Shown here one piece after another: positions 6,595-13,578 of a stretch of DNA of 41,105 nt (positions are counted from its first letter, which is position 1; every line of letters starts with the position of its first letter). The notes under the pieces were generated by a model, which saw only the letters and a program-made list of their open reading frames with translations, was not told where the DNA came from and did not search any database. Source of the DNA: Scytolyngbya sp. HA4215-MV1 (GTDB lineage Bacteria > Cyanobacteriota > Cyanobacteriia > Leptolyngbyales > Leptolyngbyaceae); contig JAHHIA010000024.1 in NCBI GenBank assembly GCA_019359045.1, positions 1-41,105 of the forward strand, given 5' to 3'. The position numbers and the translations under genes were made by a program.

Positions 6595-7731
6595 TTAGCG
6601 ATGAATTGGCGCATACATCGATTCGCGATCTCCGGAAGCATCATCAAAAATCGCTCCCCGCATTGCTAAATCCTGCTTTTTTGCCTGAGACAGCCCTATT
6701 CCTTGCCCAAATTGAGCGTTAACGACCACAGCATCCCTCAGGGCAACCCTACTTAGGAAAGCCCCCCTCAGGTCAGCATCACTCAGGTCAGTCCCACTCA
6801 GGTCAGCATCAAACAGGTTAGCTCTACTCAGGAAAGCTCCCCTCAAGTCAGCCCCCCTCAGATCAGCCTCAAACAGGACAGCCTCCCTCAGGTCAGCCGA
6901 ACGCAGGAAAGCCCCACTCAGGTCAGTCCCACTCAGGAAAGCCGAACGCAGGACAGCCTCACTTAGGTTAGCCCCCCTCAGGTCAGCATCGCTCAAGTCA
7001 GCCTCCCTGAGTTGGCGCTTTGCCTGTGACTGAGTTTTGATGGCTTGAATCAACTCCCACTTAGTTGGCAATCTTGGATGCTCAGGCGCTTCTGGTGATT
7101 CATAACCCAAGATCCTGAATGCTGCAATTGGGCAGCCATTCATTTGGGTCAGTTCACCGGCAGCAATCCGCTCTCTCAACCGCTCAATGTCTTCTGAAGA
7201 CCCTTGAATGGTGATTTTGATACTGCCCAGTTTGATGTCAGTAATTCGGATCGTATCTCCCCCATAGCTCTTGAGTACCACTTCCAGTGTTGCTTTGAAA
7301 GTGTCATTGACGGATTCAAGATCACCGTCCAAAACAATTTCGGCTTTGGTTTGCCCCTGGGCATCCTGAACGGTGATGGTTTTTCGAGCGATCGCTAATG
7401 TCGTTCCCACTGTTTGACCAGCATCAATTGCACTCATTTCACCGACCTCTGGTTGTCCAAGCTCCTCTGATTGTCTAATCCCTTTCTTGCTCTCTAAGTC
7501 TAAGATTTTCTGCCAATCCAGCTTCAATCCCTCACAGACCCGTTGAAAGGTATCGAGTTGGACGGGCTGTTGGTGAAAAAACTTCGTGACCGCAGTGCGA
7601 GCCAGTAACTGAGCCTCTGCAAAATTTGCTTTTGAGCCAAACCCCAGTCGAATCAAGGCGCTTTCTGCCTGCTCAATCCCTTGCACTGAAGCAATCACCG
7701 TCATGCGTTTTCGGGATTTGGATGCAGTCAT
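6595..7731 (-). CDS. Pentapeptide-repeat protein with N-terminal HTH-like and alpha/beta domains
   Basis: From ATG 7729-7731 the protein has 378 residues. Residues about 12-75 form a helical domain (ASVQGIEQAESALIRLGFG ... FQRVCEGLKLDWQKILDL) that also heads many cyanobacterial NTPase and repeat proteins. Residues about 115-200 form an alpha/beta domain with IRITDIKLGSIKITIQGS. Roughly 19 consecutive pentapeptides of the A(D/N/F)Lxx type follow near residues 255-350, enough for about five coils of a right-handed beta-helix. This is the layout of signalling or adaptor proteins rather than a simple DNA mimic. An in-frame ATG at 7786-7788 exists, but an inverted repeat (7752-7789) sits over it and looks like control DNA, so the shorter start is preferred. 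It is monocistronic and its function is unknown. Confidence 0.75.
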   Translation of the reverse strand: MTASKSRKRMTVIASVQGIEQAESALIRLGFGSKANFAEAQLLARTAVTKFFHQQPVQLDTFQRVCEGLKLDWQKILDLESKKGIRQSEELGQPEVGEMSAIDAGQTVGTTLAIARKTITVQDAQGQTKAEIVLDGDLESVNDTFKATLEVVLKSYGGDTIRITDIKLGSIKITIQGSSEDIERLRERIAAGELTQMNGCPIAAFRILGYESPEAPEHPRLPTKWELIQAIKTQSQAKRQLREADLSDADLRGANLSEAVLRSAFLSGTDLSGAFLRSADLREAVLFEADLRGADLRGAFLSRANLFDADLSGTDLSDADLRGAFLSRVALRDAVVVNAQFGQGIGLSQAKKQDLAMRGAIFDDASGDRESMYAPIHR

Positions 7732-7751
7732 GAGGTTAGCGCAGTTTGGAT

Positions 7752-7789
7752 AATGACTTAAATGAGGCAAACGTGAGGCATAAGTCATT
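7752..7789 (-). promoter_or_regulatory. Inverted repeat in front of the pentapeptide gene
   Basis: AATGACTTA (7752-7760) and TAAGTCATT (7781-7789) form a perfect 9-bp inverted repeat. The 20-bp spacer holds a tandem TGAGGCA. The position just upstream of the chosen start at 7731 suggests an operator. Confidence 0.5.
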
Positions 7790-7908
7790 CATAACACAAC
7801 CCCGATCGCAAATCAGTCAAAAGAGAAAGATAACAAAAGCTTGTCAGGACAGGGTTTCAGAGTTTAGAGCGCACATTGGTAGTAGAACACTTAACCAATG
7901 GATCAATC

Positions 7909-8130
7909 ATGAACCAGCCTATTTCAACTCCTGCAACTCAACTCCAAACCACCCAACTTCCTACCCCCAATCCGGCTCCCCAAACCATTCAAATCCAGCT
8001 TCCGGCTGAGCTATTCCATCCCCCCGCTCCTGCCTCCAGCCTCCCCAGCGACATCAGCCCCAGCTTAATGCTGATCGCCTTCGCGATCGTCGTCAAAGTC
8101 ACCATGGACTCCCTCAAACCCAACCCATAG
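7909..8130 (+). CDS. Small single-pass membrane protein
   Basis: Starting at ATG 7909-7911 this encodes 73 residues. The first two-thirds are rich in Pro, Thr and Gln. A hydrophobic segment near the end (SLMLIAFAIVVKVTMDSL) would span the membrane once, leaving a very short tail. It precedes an operon for an MerR/HTH-like protein and a membrane ATPase (8381-9762) on the same strand and may belong to the same membrane module. A longer frame from 7876 has no support. Family unknown. Confidence 0.5.
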   Translation: MNQPISTPATQLQTTQLPTPNPAPQTIQIQLPAELFHPPAPASSLPSDISPSLMLIAFAIVVKVTMDSLKPNP

Positions 8131-8148
8131 GATGCACCCCTAACGCGA

Positions 8149-8337
8149 CCAGAATCAATCCCAGTGCATCTACCGAATTGATTCTGGCACGCTACAAACC
8201 CAACCGAAGCTAATAGAAATCCTGACCCGAATCAGTCAAATTTGGGTCTGAATAAATCCCTGATTCACCTATTAATCAACCCTTCAGTATGAAGGCTGAA
8301 ACTCAATTCGGGTCTTCATCCACTCTTCACCCGAATT
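8149..8337. promoter_or_regulatory. Cluster of inverted repeats upstream of the 8381 operon
   Basis: CCAGAATCAAT (8149-8159) pairs perfectly with 8177-8187. AATTCGGGT (8305-8313) pairs perfectly with ACCCGAATT (8329-8337). A further GACCCGAAT lies at 8224-8232, and CCCCGAATTCGG falls inside the start of the next gene at about 8417-8428. The shared core CCCGAAT suggests multiple sites for one binding protein. Confidence 0.5.
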
Positions 8338-8380
8338 CTGGTGACTCCTCGGAAGTTTTTCTCTGAGCGATTTCCATAAT

Positions 8381-8959
8381 ATGGCGATGACGTATGAAAA
8401 AATTTTGAGTATGGATACCCCGAATTCGGTTGTCGAGCGCCAGATTCGCCCAGAGGAACTGATGGAAGAACTGGGGATTAAGAAAGATGTATATTACGCC
8501 TATCTGAAATATTTGGGTATCAAGGCTGAGAAGGATTTAGAAGGTAAGGCATACCTCACAGATGAGCAGGCGAATGCAATCCGGGCATTGCGTTCTCATG
8601 TGCAGAATACGGGAAAAATGGATGGATTTCTGAATCAGAATGGGGAACTGACGATCGCGGGTGAAGCAAGTTTGCTGAATGCAGCCGAGCAGGCGCAGCC
8701 ACAGGACAACCCCATGGATGAGCAGTTTGAGGAGTTGATCCGCGCTGCCGCCGAACTGAAGGGGCAACAGTTGGTATTGCCAGAGTTGGTGATCCGCGAG
8801 TTGGCAAGCCGGATGACCTATGACGATTTGCCGGAAGACATTCAGGTGAAGGTTGCCAATGTGCGGCAGTCTGCCAGCCCAAAGTACCAGCCCGCCCAGC
8901 TCGCGAACGACCTGCTCAGCCAGTGGCGCAATCGCCGGAGCCAGGTGCAGGCTGCATAG
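8381..8959 (+). CDS. Helical DNA-binding-like plasmid protein upstream of a membrane ATPase
   Basis: This 192-residue soluble protein has an N-terminal segment (RPEELMEELGIKKDVYYAYLKYLGIKAEK ... YLTDEQANAIRAL) that reads like a MerR/excisionase-type winged helix. In it a short HTH is followed by YLTDEQANAI. The middle is acidic and the C-terminus is helical and basic. The next gene's GTG start overlaps this gene's end by 37 bp, so the two are one translational unit. The upstream inverted repeats (8149-8337) are natural candidates for its binding sites. A regulator, or a DNA-adaptor for the membrane ATPase, are both possible. No named family recognised. Confidence 0.6.
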   Translation: MAMTYEKILSMDTPNSVVERQIRPEELMEELGIKKDVYYAYLKYLGIKAEKDLEGKAYLTDEQANAIRALRSHVQNTGKMDGFLNQNGELTIAGEASLLNAAEQAQPQDNPMDEQFEELIRAAAELKGQQLVLPELVIRELASRMTYDDLPEDIQVKVANVRQSASPKYQPAQLANDLLSQWRNRRSQVQAA

Positions 8960-9762
8960 ACTTGGCATCCTTTGAGAAAGCCAGCGCTGCGATCGAATCG
9001 GGTCACAGCGTTTTGGTGTTGGGGGAAGCTGGGAGCGGGCTAGATGAGTTTGCGATCGCGTTGTATGACCACTTTGCTGGGGCGTGTCATTGTGCGATCG
9101 CGACCTATAAGGGCAGTGGCAAAAAGTTTTTTGAGGCGATCGCGGAGCAGTTGGACATCCCCACTGAGGTGACGGACGACAATGGCAAAACCAAGGCACT
9201 CACCATGGATGCCTTGAAGGAAGAGATTGCCCAAAATGTGAATGAGGACACGCTACTGATCTTCCCAGAGGCAAAGCGGCTGACAACGGGGATTCGCTAC
9301 TGGCTGGAAGACTTGATCGAGGCGGGGGTAAAGGTGGTGTGTCTGGCGGCGGCGAACCCTGGACGCGACATTTTTTTAGGGATGCTGGAGATTGAGCTGG
9401 AGCTGCCGAGCGATCGCACGATTCGGGAGGTGATGGAGTCGGAAGCAGTGCGCCAGGGCATGGCGTTGAGTCAGTCTCGGTTGGCGGAGTTGCAACCCCT
9501 GGCAGGACGCAACCCCATGTTGGCAAAGAAGGTGATCCAGCGGGAACGGCTGGGCATTCGGCAAGATGTGCAACACACTCAGTATGTGGTGATTATGCCG
9601 GTGCTGGTGGCGGCGCTGTTTGCGTTTGCGGTGGTGCGGTTTGTGGGTTTGGGCACGAACAATAAGAGTCTCTACATCACGGGTGGGGTGGCGTTGGTGG
9701 CGGCGATGGCGTTGAAGCAGTTGGGACAGGTGCGGGGGGCGAGGAAGCGGTTGGGGCAGTGA
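8923..9762 (+). CDS. Membrane-anchored AAA-like ATPase with degenerate Walker A
   Basis: This is a 279-residue protein. Residues 34-40 read GEAGSGL where a P-loop would have GKS/T, so the nucleotide-binding lysine is absent. TLLIFPEA at about 110-117 fits Walker B. The overall pattern (KFFEAIAEQL, then an acidic turn and MDALKEEIA) resembles the ExeA/TniB branch of AAA proteins. Two hydrophobic segments lie at about 215-240 and 248-268, followed by a basic tail (GQVRGARKRLGQ). The start is GTG at 8923, overlapping the previous gene. Its last 38 codons are present a second time, diverged, at 11549-11662, beyond an inserted HNH/Rpn cassette. It probably positions DNA or a protein complex at the membrane; ATP hydrolysis is doubtful. 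Confidence 0.65.
   Translation: MAQSPEPGAGCIDLASFEKASAAIESGHSVLVLGEAGSGLDEFAIALYDHFAGACHCAIATYKGSGKKFFEAIAEQLDIPTEVTDDNGKTKALTMDALKEEIAQNVNEDTLLIFPEAKRLTTGIRYWLEDLIEAGVKVVCLAAANPGRDIFLGMLEIELELPSDRTIREVMESEAVRQGMALSQSRLAELQPLAGRNPMLAKKVIQRERLGIRQDVQHTQYVVIMPVLVAALFAFAVVRFVGLGTNNKSLYITGGVALVAAMALKQLGQVRGARKRLGQ
9649..9762 (+). repeat. Intact-gene copy of a duplicated 3' end (partner at 11549-11662)
   Basis: The last 37 codons plus stop match 11549-11662. Nucleotide identity is strongest over 9671-9758, including 39 identical bases from 9681. The encoded final 28 residues (from YITGGVALVAA) are identical. Similarity ends at the stop codon. Confidence 0.85.
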
Positions 9763-9792
9763 GGGTCAGGATTGCTGTTGCAGAAGATTTCT

Positions 9793-10221
9793 CTACTCTC
9801 CGGGCGGGTGCTGTCCTGTGGCTCGAAGTGCTTGGCGCAGGTTAACAACTCCTTCCCGATTCAGCCGTAAGGTATTCACGGTTGCTCGACCGATGGGCGT
9901 TAATCCGATGATTAATGTGGTGTCCTCACTCCAGGCAAAGTGCTCACTCCAAACCATTGTGCGTGGGTTATAGAGCGGTGCGGCTTGAGCATCGGTTGGA
10001 TCTAGTCCCTTGATTTTGGTGTACTTGTAGTTGTTGCAGCCCTGGCAGGCGAGGGCTAAATTCTCAGCGATCGTTTCACCTCCCCGACTGATTGGGATGA
10101 TGTGTTCAATCACTAGGGATTCGATCGCAAACTTTGCCTGACTGCGGCAATATTCGCAACACCCGTTTCCTCGATCGAATACCAACTGTTTTAACGTTAC
10201 GGGAATGTAGTCTCTAGGCAT
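9793..10221 (-). CDS. HNH endonuclease of cassette 1
   Basis: This 142-residue protein has a classical zinc-supported HNH fold: CCEYC (Cys22, Cys25), IEHIIP (Glu39-His40) and CQGCNNYK (Cys59, Cys62, Asn63). A family-specific C-terminal half follows with NPRTMVWSEHFAWSED and GLTPIGRATV. It is nearly collinear with the HNH protein at 26648-27073, including the ends YIP...L and GxHPP. The start overlaps the upstream partner gene by 8 bp. It faces the membrane ATPase gene tail to tail, with 30 bp between the stops. HNH enzymes of this size are often free-standing homing-type nucleases. The flanking duplication of the ATPase 3' end suggests such a role here, by inference. Confidence 0.9.
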   Translation of the reverse strand: MPRDYIPVTLKQLVFDRGNGCCEYCRSQAKFAIESLVIEHIIPISRGGETIAENLALACQGCNNYKYTKIKGLDPTDAQAAPLYNPRTMVWSEHFAWSEDTTLIIGLTPIGRATVNTLRLNREGVVNLRQALRATGQHPPGE

Positions 10222-10588
10222 AGCTGGGAGGCTGGATGCCTAAATCGTTCATCAGTTGCAGCAGGGGAACTTGACGAACGGTTGCCAGACTGACCAGGGC
10301 TTCTACTCGTTGGGCGGTGAGCAGTTCGATGCGATCGCTTAACTGCAATAACTCCTCATACTCGTCGTGGGTGAGGGTTTCAGCATCCCGTTTCTGGGTT
10401 AAGTGGTGATAGCGCTGATGCAACTCTGTGGGGATGCCTTGATTGATTTGCAATAGCAGTGAGGCTTCTTCTGATGGCAGGATGGGTGCTTTACGACGGG
10501 CACGCAGCAGCAAAATCCGATTGACCAGGGTTTCTAAATCGGTTTCGTTGAGTTGGTTGGCGGCGTTGAGAAGTTCGTCGAGGGACAT
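10214..10588 (-). CDS. Partner protein of the HNH nuclease (cassette 1)
   Basis: From ATG 10586-10588 this encodes 124 helical residues. A basic patch lies at about 30-36 (LLLRARRK), and a heptad-like C-terminal half contains ETLTHDEYEELLQLSDRIE. The partner of the second HNH gene has a matching stretch (GTLTDAEQLELMALRKEAD) at the same distance from its end. Both are followed immediately by the HNH gene, so the two genes form a repeated module. Possible roles are an inhibitor, a specificity subunit or a regulator; the sequence alone does not decide. An upstream TTG-type start to 10615 is possible. Confidence 0.6.
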   Translation of the reverse strand: MSLDELLNAANQLNETDLETLVNRILLLRARRKAPILPSEEASLLLQINQGIPTELHQRYHHLTQKRDAETLTHDEYEELLQLSDRIELLTAQRVEALVSLATVRQVPLLQLMNDLGIQPPSYA

Positions 10589-10714
10589 GATTTGCCCTGG
10601 GTGTGAGTGCTTCAATCCTATCGTATGAGGGAGGGGCGATCGTGGTGGGGAAAACGCCTGGATTATGGTTGCTGTTGCCGGACGATGCGTTGAATCTCTG
10701 ATCGTCTGCCAGGA

Positions 10715-11503
10715 TCAGGAAGATGGTTGCTGTACAACGCGACGGATGACTTCTATATCGATGTTGGTCTGTTGAGCGATTTGTTCAATGGTCATGCCTG
10801 TCTTGAGCAATAGCGGGACTGTCACTGCGAGAATTTCTTCGCGTCCTTCTTCTTTGATTTCTTGATAAACCTTGGATTCTTCCAAACTCTTACCTAGCAT
10901 GGCTTCTACCTCTTCACGGCTGAGATTAGTGAACTTGTAAACGACGATTGTGGTAATTACGTCTATTATCTCGTCTCTGGAAAGGATGCCGAGATCCTCT
11001 TGCTGCACTCGGTCAATCAATTGTCGGGCGCGTTCTGCCATCTGGGCTTCTGGCACGATCGTTAACCGCATCAGGTCAATGCCGACAGAATGGGGGACTG
11101 TATCGCCCAGTTCATCCAGATAGATGCGTTGGACTTGGGAACCGTTGAGCAACGATCGATGAATGGTGGTGTTTTCTGGTTCCAGGGTGCGAGAAGGGAA
11201 GATGACGACCCCGAACCAATCGTCGTAGAGCGATCGATTGCGATAGAGGTAGAGCAAGGATTCTGAAAAGAAGCGGTAATAGAGGTCTTCATCTTTTTGA
11301 AACTGCACCTCACAGAAGAAGACTGTTTTGGGGGTGGCATTGTCGGGTGGCAGGAAGACTCCATCAATACGGAAGGTGGTTTCTTTGACTTCGACGGATT
11401 CAAAACGGTAGCCCCGCGCCTGTTCGGGAGCCTGGTCGAGCAGGGTGAAGAATAGGCTGGGGAAGCGTTTGAAGATTTGATAGAAAATCGCGTCGCGTTT
11501 CAC
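10715..11503 (-). CDS. Rpn/PDDEXK family nuclease-transposase protein (DUF2887-like)
   Basis: This 262-residue protein starts with MKRDAIFYQIFKRFPSLFFTLL, the standard opening of the cyanobacterial DUF2887/Rpn group. The PD-(D/E)XK core is visible as FRIDGVF (Asp47) and VFFCEVQFQ (Glu65-x-Gln67), followed by FFSESLLYLYRNR. The C-terminal part has the usual helical tail (GREEILAVTVPLLLKTGMTIEQIAQQTNID). Rpn proteins are DNA endonucleases that promote recombination in E. coli. The gene lies in the same strand and cassette as the HNH pair, between the two copies of the ATPase 3' end. It may be part of the cassette or an earlier resident. Confidence 0.85.
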   Translation of the reverse strand: MKRDAIFYQIFKRFPSLFFTLLDQAPEQARGYRFESVEVKETTFRIDGVFLPPDNATPKTVFFCEVQFQKDEDLYYRFFSESLLYLYRNRSLYDDWFGVVIFPSRTLEPENTTIHRSLLNGSQVQRIYLDELGDTVPHSVGIDLMRLTIVPEAQMAERARQLIDRVQQEDLGILSRDEIIDVITTIVVYKFTNLSREEVEAMLGKSLEESKVYQEIKEEGREEILAVTVPLLLKTGMTIEQIAQQTNIDIEVIRRVVQQPSS

Positions 11504-11548
11504 AACGAATTGGCAGCAATGGGGCAGGGTGATTGTACTGCGTTTTGG

Positions 11549-11662
11549 CTAGGAACTGAGAGTCAGAGCGTTTACATCACGGGTGGGGTGGCGTTGGTGG
11601 CGGCGATGGCGTTGAAGCAATTGGGGCAGGTGCGGGGTGCACGGAAGCGGTTGGGGCAGTAG
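11549..11662 (+). pseudogene. Displaced, diverged 3' end of the membrane ATPase gene
   Basis: Thirty-seven codons and a stop encode LGTESQSVYITGGVALVAA and onward, against LGTNNKSLYITGGVALVAA in the intact gene. The last 28 residues are identical, while third codon positions differ (for example CAA/CAG, GGG/GGA, GCACGG/GCGAGG). The stop is TAG rather than TGA. There is no proper 5' part, because the sequence before it is the start region of the Rpn gene on the other strand. The synonymous pattern points to a second natural allele rather than a fresh duplication. Confidence 0.85.
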
Positions 11663-11710
11663 AGAGTAGGATAAAAGAGTAGGGGCAGGGCAATGATATC
11701 GCTACAAACA

Positions 11711-11742
11711 AGAAAAGCCCAGGCACTGCCAATGCCCAGGCT
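11711..11742 (-). terminator. Rho-independent terminator of the 11798-12082 gene
   Basis: On the minus strand a 10-bp stem with two G-U pairs (11733-11742 with 11716-11725) and a 7-nt loop is followed by TTTTCTT. It lies about 55 bp past the stop codon. Confidence 0.7.
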
Positions 11743-11797
11743 AGATTTGTCAAATGATCGGTTCAGACAAGTTTGCAGCGAATTACCCTTCCCTTAC

Positions 11798-12082
11798 TTA
11801 CTTTTTGGGCTGTGTTTCCGTAGCCGCAGGCAGCGTCATAGGTGGATGTGGGATGTAGTTAAACCATAGCCACATTCCCCCTGAAACGAAGGTCAGTCCC
11901 AGTAAGCAAGGTATGAGTATTAGAGCGACTGTTTCCGAGAGGTCGAGTTTAATCGACCCTTTTTCGGGATGTTCAACTTCCAGATGTAACCCTATAGATT
12001 GTTGGGGCGCTGGAAACTCCTCAGCGCAAGGTATCTTTCTCGTAAGCATTAAAAAAGCTTCTAGTCGTTTTGCCGAATTCAT
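11798..12082 (-). CDS. Small single-pass membrane protein
   Basis: The 94-residue product starts at ATG 12080-12082, with AAAGGAGAT about nine bases upstream fixing the start. The N-terminal 50 residues are soluble and charged. One strong membrane segment follows (TVALILIPCLLGLTFVSGGMWLWF), then a short Pro/Thr-rich tail ending in QPKK. It has its own terminator and diverges from the YdjM-like gene across a 204-bp gap containing a perfect hairpin. The family is not recognised; it is probably part of the plasmid membrane module. Confidence 0.6.
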   Translation of the reverse strand: MNSAKRLEAFLMLTRKIPCAEEFPAPQQSIGLHLEVEHPEKGSIKLDLSETVALILIPCLLGLTFVSGGMWLWFNYIPHPPMTLPAATETQPKK

Positions 12083-12155
12083 AGACTTGTAATCTCCTTT
12101 GCTCAAAAAAACAGTGATTTCTCGCTTGTGAATTCACTATATACGTGATAAGCTG

Positions 12156-12189
12156 TGCTGGTAGAAGCGCTTTGCTTCTTCTACCAGCA
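12156..12189. promoter_or_regulatory. Perfect 12-bp inverted repeat in a divergent intergenic region
   Basis: TGCTGGTAGAAG (12156-12167) pairs perfectly with 12178-12189, with a 10-nt loop. No T-run follows on either strand, so it is not a simple terminator. It may be an operator for the divergent genes or part of a small RNA. Confidence 0.5.
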
Positions 12190-12286
12190 TCAAGGTTTTG
12201 CTAGTTTTAATACTCGTACGTCATTGCAAAACTTTTTCGTTGCTAGGGCAATTTAGGGATAGTCTTATCTTCTTGGACTATTCCAA

Positions 12287-13318
12287 ATGATGTCCATTAC
12301 CCATGCCTGCATCGCCGCTGCTGGAACATCCCTCATTCTGGGCACTGCCAACCCGATCGCATTAAGCTTAGCGATCGTTGGTTCCCAATTGCCCGACATC
12401 GACACCACCACCTCCGCGATCGGTCAAATTTGCTATCCCCTCAGCCATTGGATTGAAGATCGGTTTCCTCATCGCAGCATTACCCATTCCTTGTTAGCAA
12501 CCGTTGGTTTGACCGTGGTGAGTGTGTCGATCGGGTGGATGCTTGGACAGGTCTGGATCGCGATCGCCCTGCCACTGGGGCATCTGCTCGCTTGTTTTAG
12601 CGACACCTTTACCAAACAAGGGGTGCAACTCTTTTACCCCTATCCTGCCTGGGCAGTGAGTGTGAGCAATCCCCGGCGACGGCTGAAGACGGGGGGAGCT
12701 AGTGAATTGTGGGTATTGGGTGGGGCGATCGCCACGCTGATTCTGGCGCTCTACATTGCGACTGGCGGCGGCATTACGCAGCAGTTCAGTCACACGCTGG
12801 GTATGCGAGAAGGCGCGATCGAACTCTATAACCAAAAGGCAAGCACTCATCACATCTGGGCGGAGGTGCGGGGGGTGTGGGCGAGCGATCGGCGGCGTGC
12901 CGATGGGCGCTATTGGATTGTTGCCAATGAGGGCAACGAGTTTATTGTCAGTGATGGCAAGGGGTTTTATAAGACCGGGCAGCAGTTGATTGCAGAGCGG
13001 TTCTCGGCGAGTGCGGGAGCGGCGGCAACCACTCAGAGCTATAGTTTGAGCTTCAATGATGAAGAGGTGGCTCCTAAGCTGCAAGAGGTGGCGGCAGCGG
13101 TGCCGGGGGCGCTGATGTTGGTGACGGGGCAACTGGTGATAGACGCGCCGGAGTCGGTGCAGGCTGCGATCGCGCCGAATCAGTTGCAAACGCTGGGGTT
13201 GTCGGGGAATACGGTGACGATGGTGGTTCACCCGATGGAACTGGCGCTGGTGCAATTGCGAGATCAGTATGGGGTGGGCACTCTAATGGTGAGGGTGGTG
13301 AGTCCGCGTCCGCAGTGA
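12287..13318 (+). CDS. YdjM-like membrane metal-dependent hydrolase
   Basis: The first 160 residues match the YdjM/LexA-regulated inner-membrane hydrolase family: THACIAAAG, then SQLPDIDT, then DRFPHRSITHSLLAT, then GHLLACFSDTFTKQGVQLFYP. The conserved His and Asp residues sit between four or five membrane segments. The remaining 180 residues form a soluble C-terminal extension of unknown fold, with a beta-rich first half (HIWAEVRGVWASDRRRADGRYWIVANEGNEF). Total length is 343 residues, longer than typical YdjM. The family is poorly characterised biochemically but common on cyanobacterial plasmids. The envelope genes 13579-15385 follow on the same strand after a repeat-filled gap. Confidence 0.75.
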   Translation: MMSITHACIAAAGTSLILGTANPIALSLAIVGSQLPDIDTTTSAIGQICYPLSHWIEDRFPHRSITHSLLATVGLTVVSVSIGWMLGQVWIAIALPLGHLLACFSDTFTKQGVQLFYPYPAWAVSVSNPRRRLKTGGASELWVLGGAIATLILALYIATGGGITQQFSHTLGMREGAIELYNQKASTHHIWAEVRGVWASDRRRADGRYWIVANEGNEFIVSDGKGFYKTGQQLIAERFSASAGAAATTQSYSLSFNDEEVAPKLQEVAAAVPGALMLVTGQLVIDAPESVQAAIAPNQLQTLGLSGNTVTMVVHPMELALVQLRDQYGVGTLMVRVVSPRPQ

Positions 13319-13355
13319 GGGTCGGGGCTTTGGGTTGGGATGGAAGGTTGGTGCT

Positions 13356-13401
13356 GGGGGGTGCCCCCCAGACCCCCCATTGGGGGACGGTTGCGTCCCC
13401 C
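13356..13401. repeat. GC-rich palindromic repeat
   Basis: GGGGGG-TG-CCCCCC lies at 13356-13369, and GGGGGACG (13382-13389) pairs with CGTCCCCC (13394-13401). The stacked hairpins look like an interspersed cyanobacterial repeat inserted after the hydrolase gene. Confidence 0.6.
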
Positions 13402-13470
13402 AAACCCCCTCCAAAAGGGTTGGTGGGTTGGGGTTTGGGGCGTGCGTGAGCCGGATCGGTGAGTGTTTGG

Positions 13471-13576
13471 GGGCTGTGGAGAATGAAGAGGGTGCTGGTT
13501 ATAGCCCCTCTCCCGCTCTGGGAGAGGGGTTGGGGTGAGGGGCATTGAGGGCTGTGGAGAATGAAGGGGGTGCAGG
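13471..13576. repeat. Hairpin repeat flanked by 28-bp direct repeats
   Basis: A 10-bp perfect stem CCCCTCTCCC (13505-13514) with GGGAGAGGGG (13520-13529) is a common cyanobacterial palindromic repeat. It is flanked by 28-bp direct repeats at 13471-13498 and 13549-13576 with 26 of 28 matches. The right copy runs up to the start of the lipoprotein gene. Confidence 0.7.
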
Positions 13577-13578
13577 GG

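Noticed and set aside
6740-7020. 15-bp tandem DNA repeats resembling a satellite
   Set aside because: They encode in-frame pentapeptide repeats (A(D/N/F)LRG type) in a normal reading frame.
8537-9199. Long open frame antisense to the HTH-like and ATPase genes
   Set aside because: Pro/Cys/His-rich with no motif; the plus-strand genes overlap naturally and explain the region.
9649-11662. The duplicated ATPase end as an assembly error
   Set aside because: The copies differ at many mostly synonymous positions and have different stop codons, so they are distinct sequences.
12494-13255. Long Arg/His-rich open frame antisense to the YdjM-like gene
   Set aside because: Composition is typical of a shadow frame of GC-rich coding DNA, and the plus strand has a recognised family.
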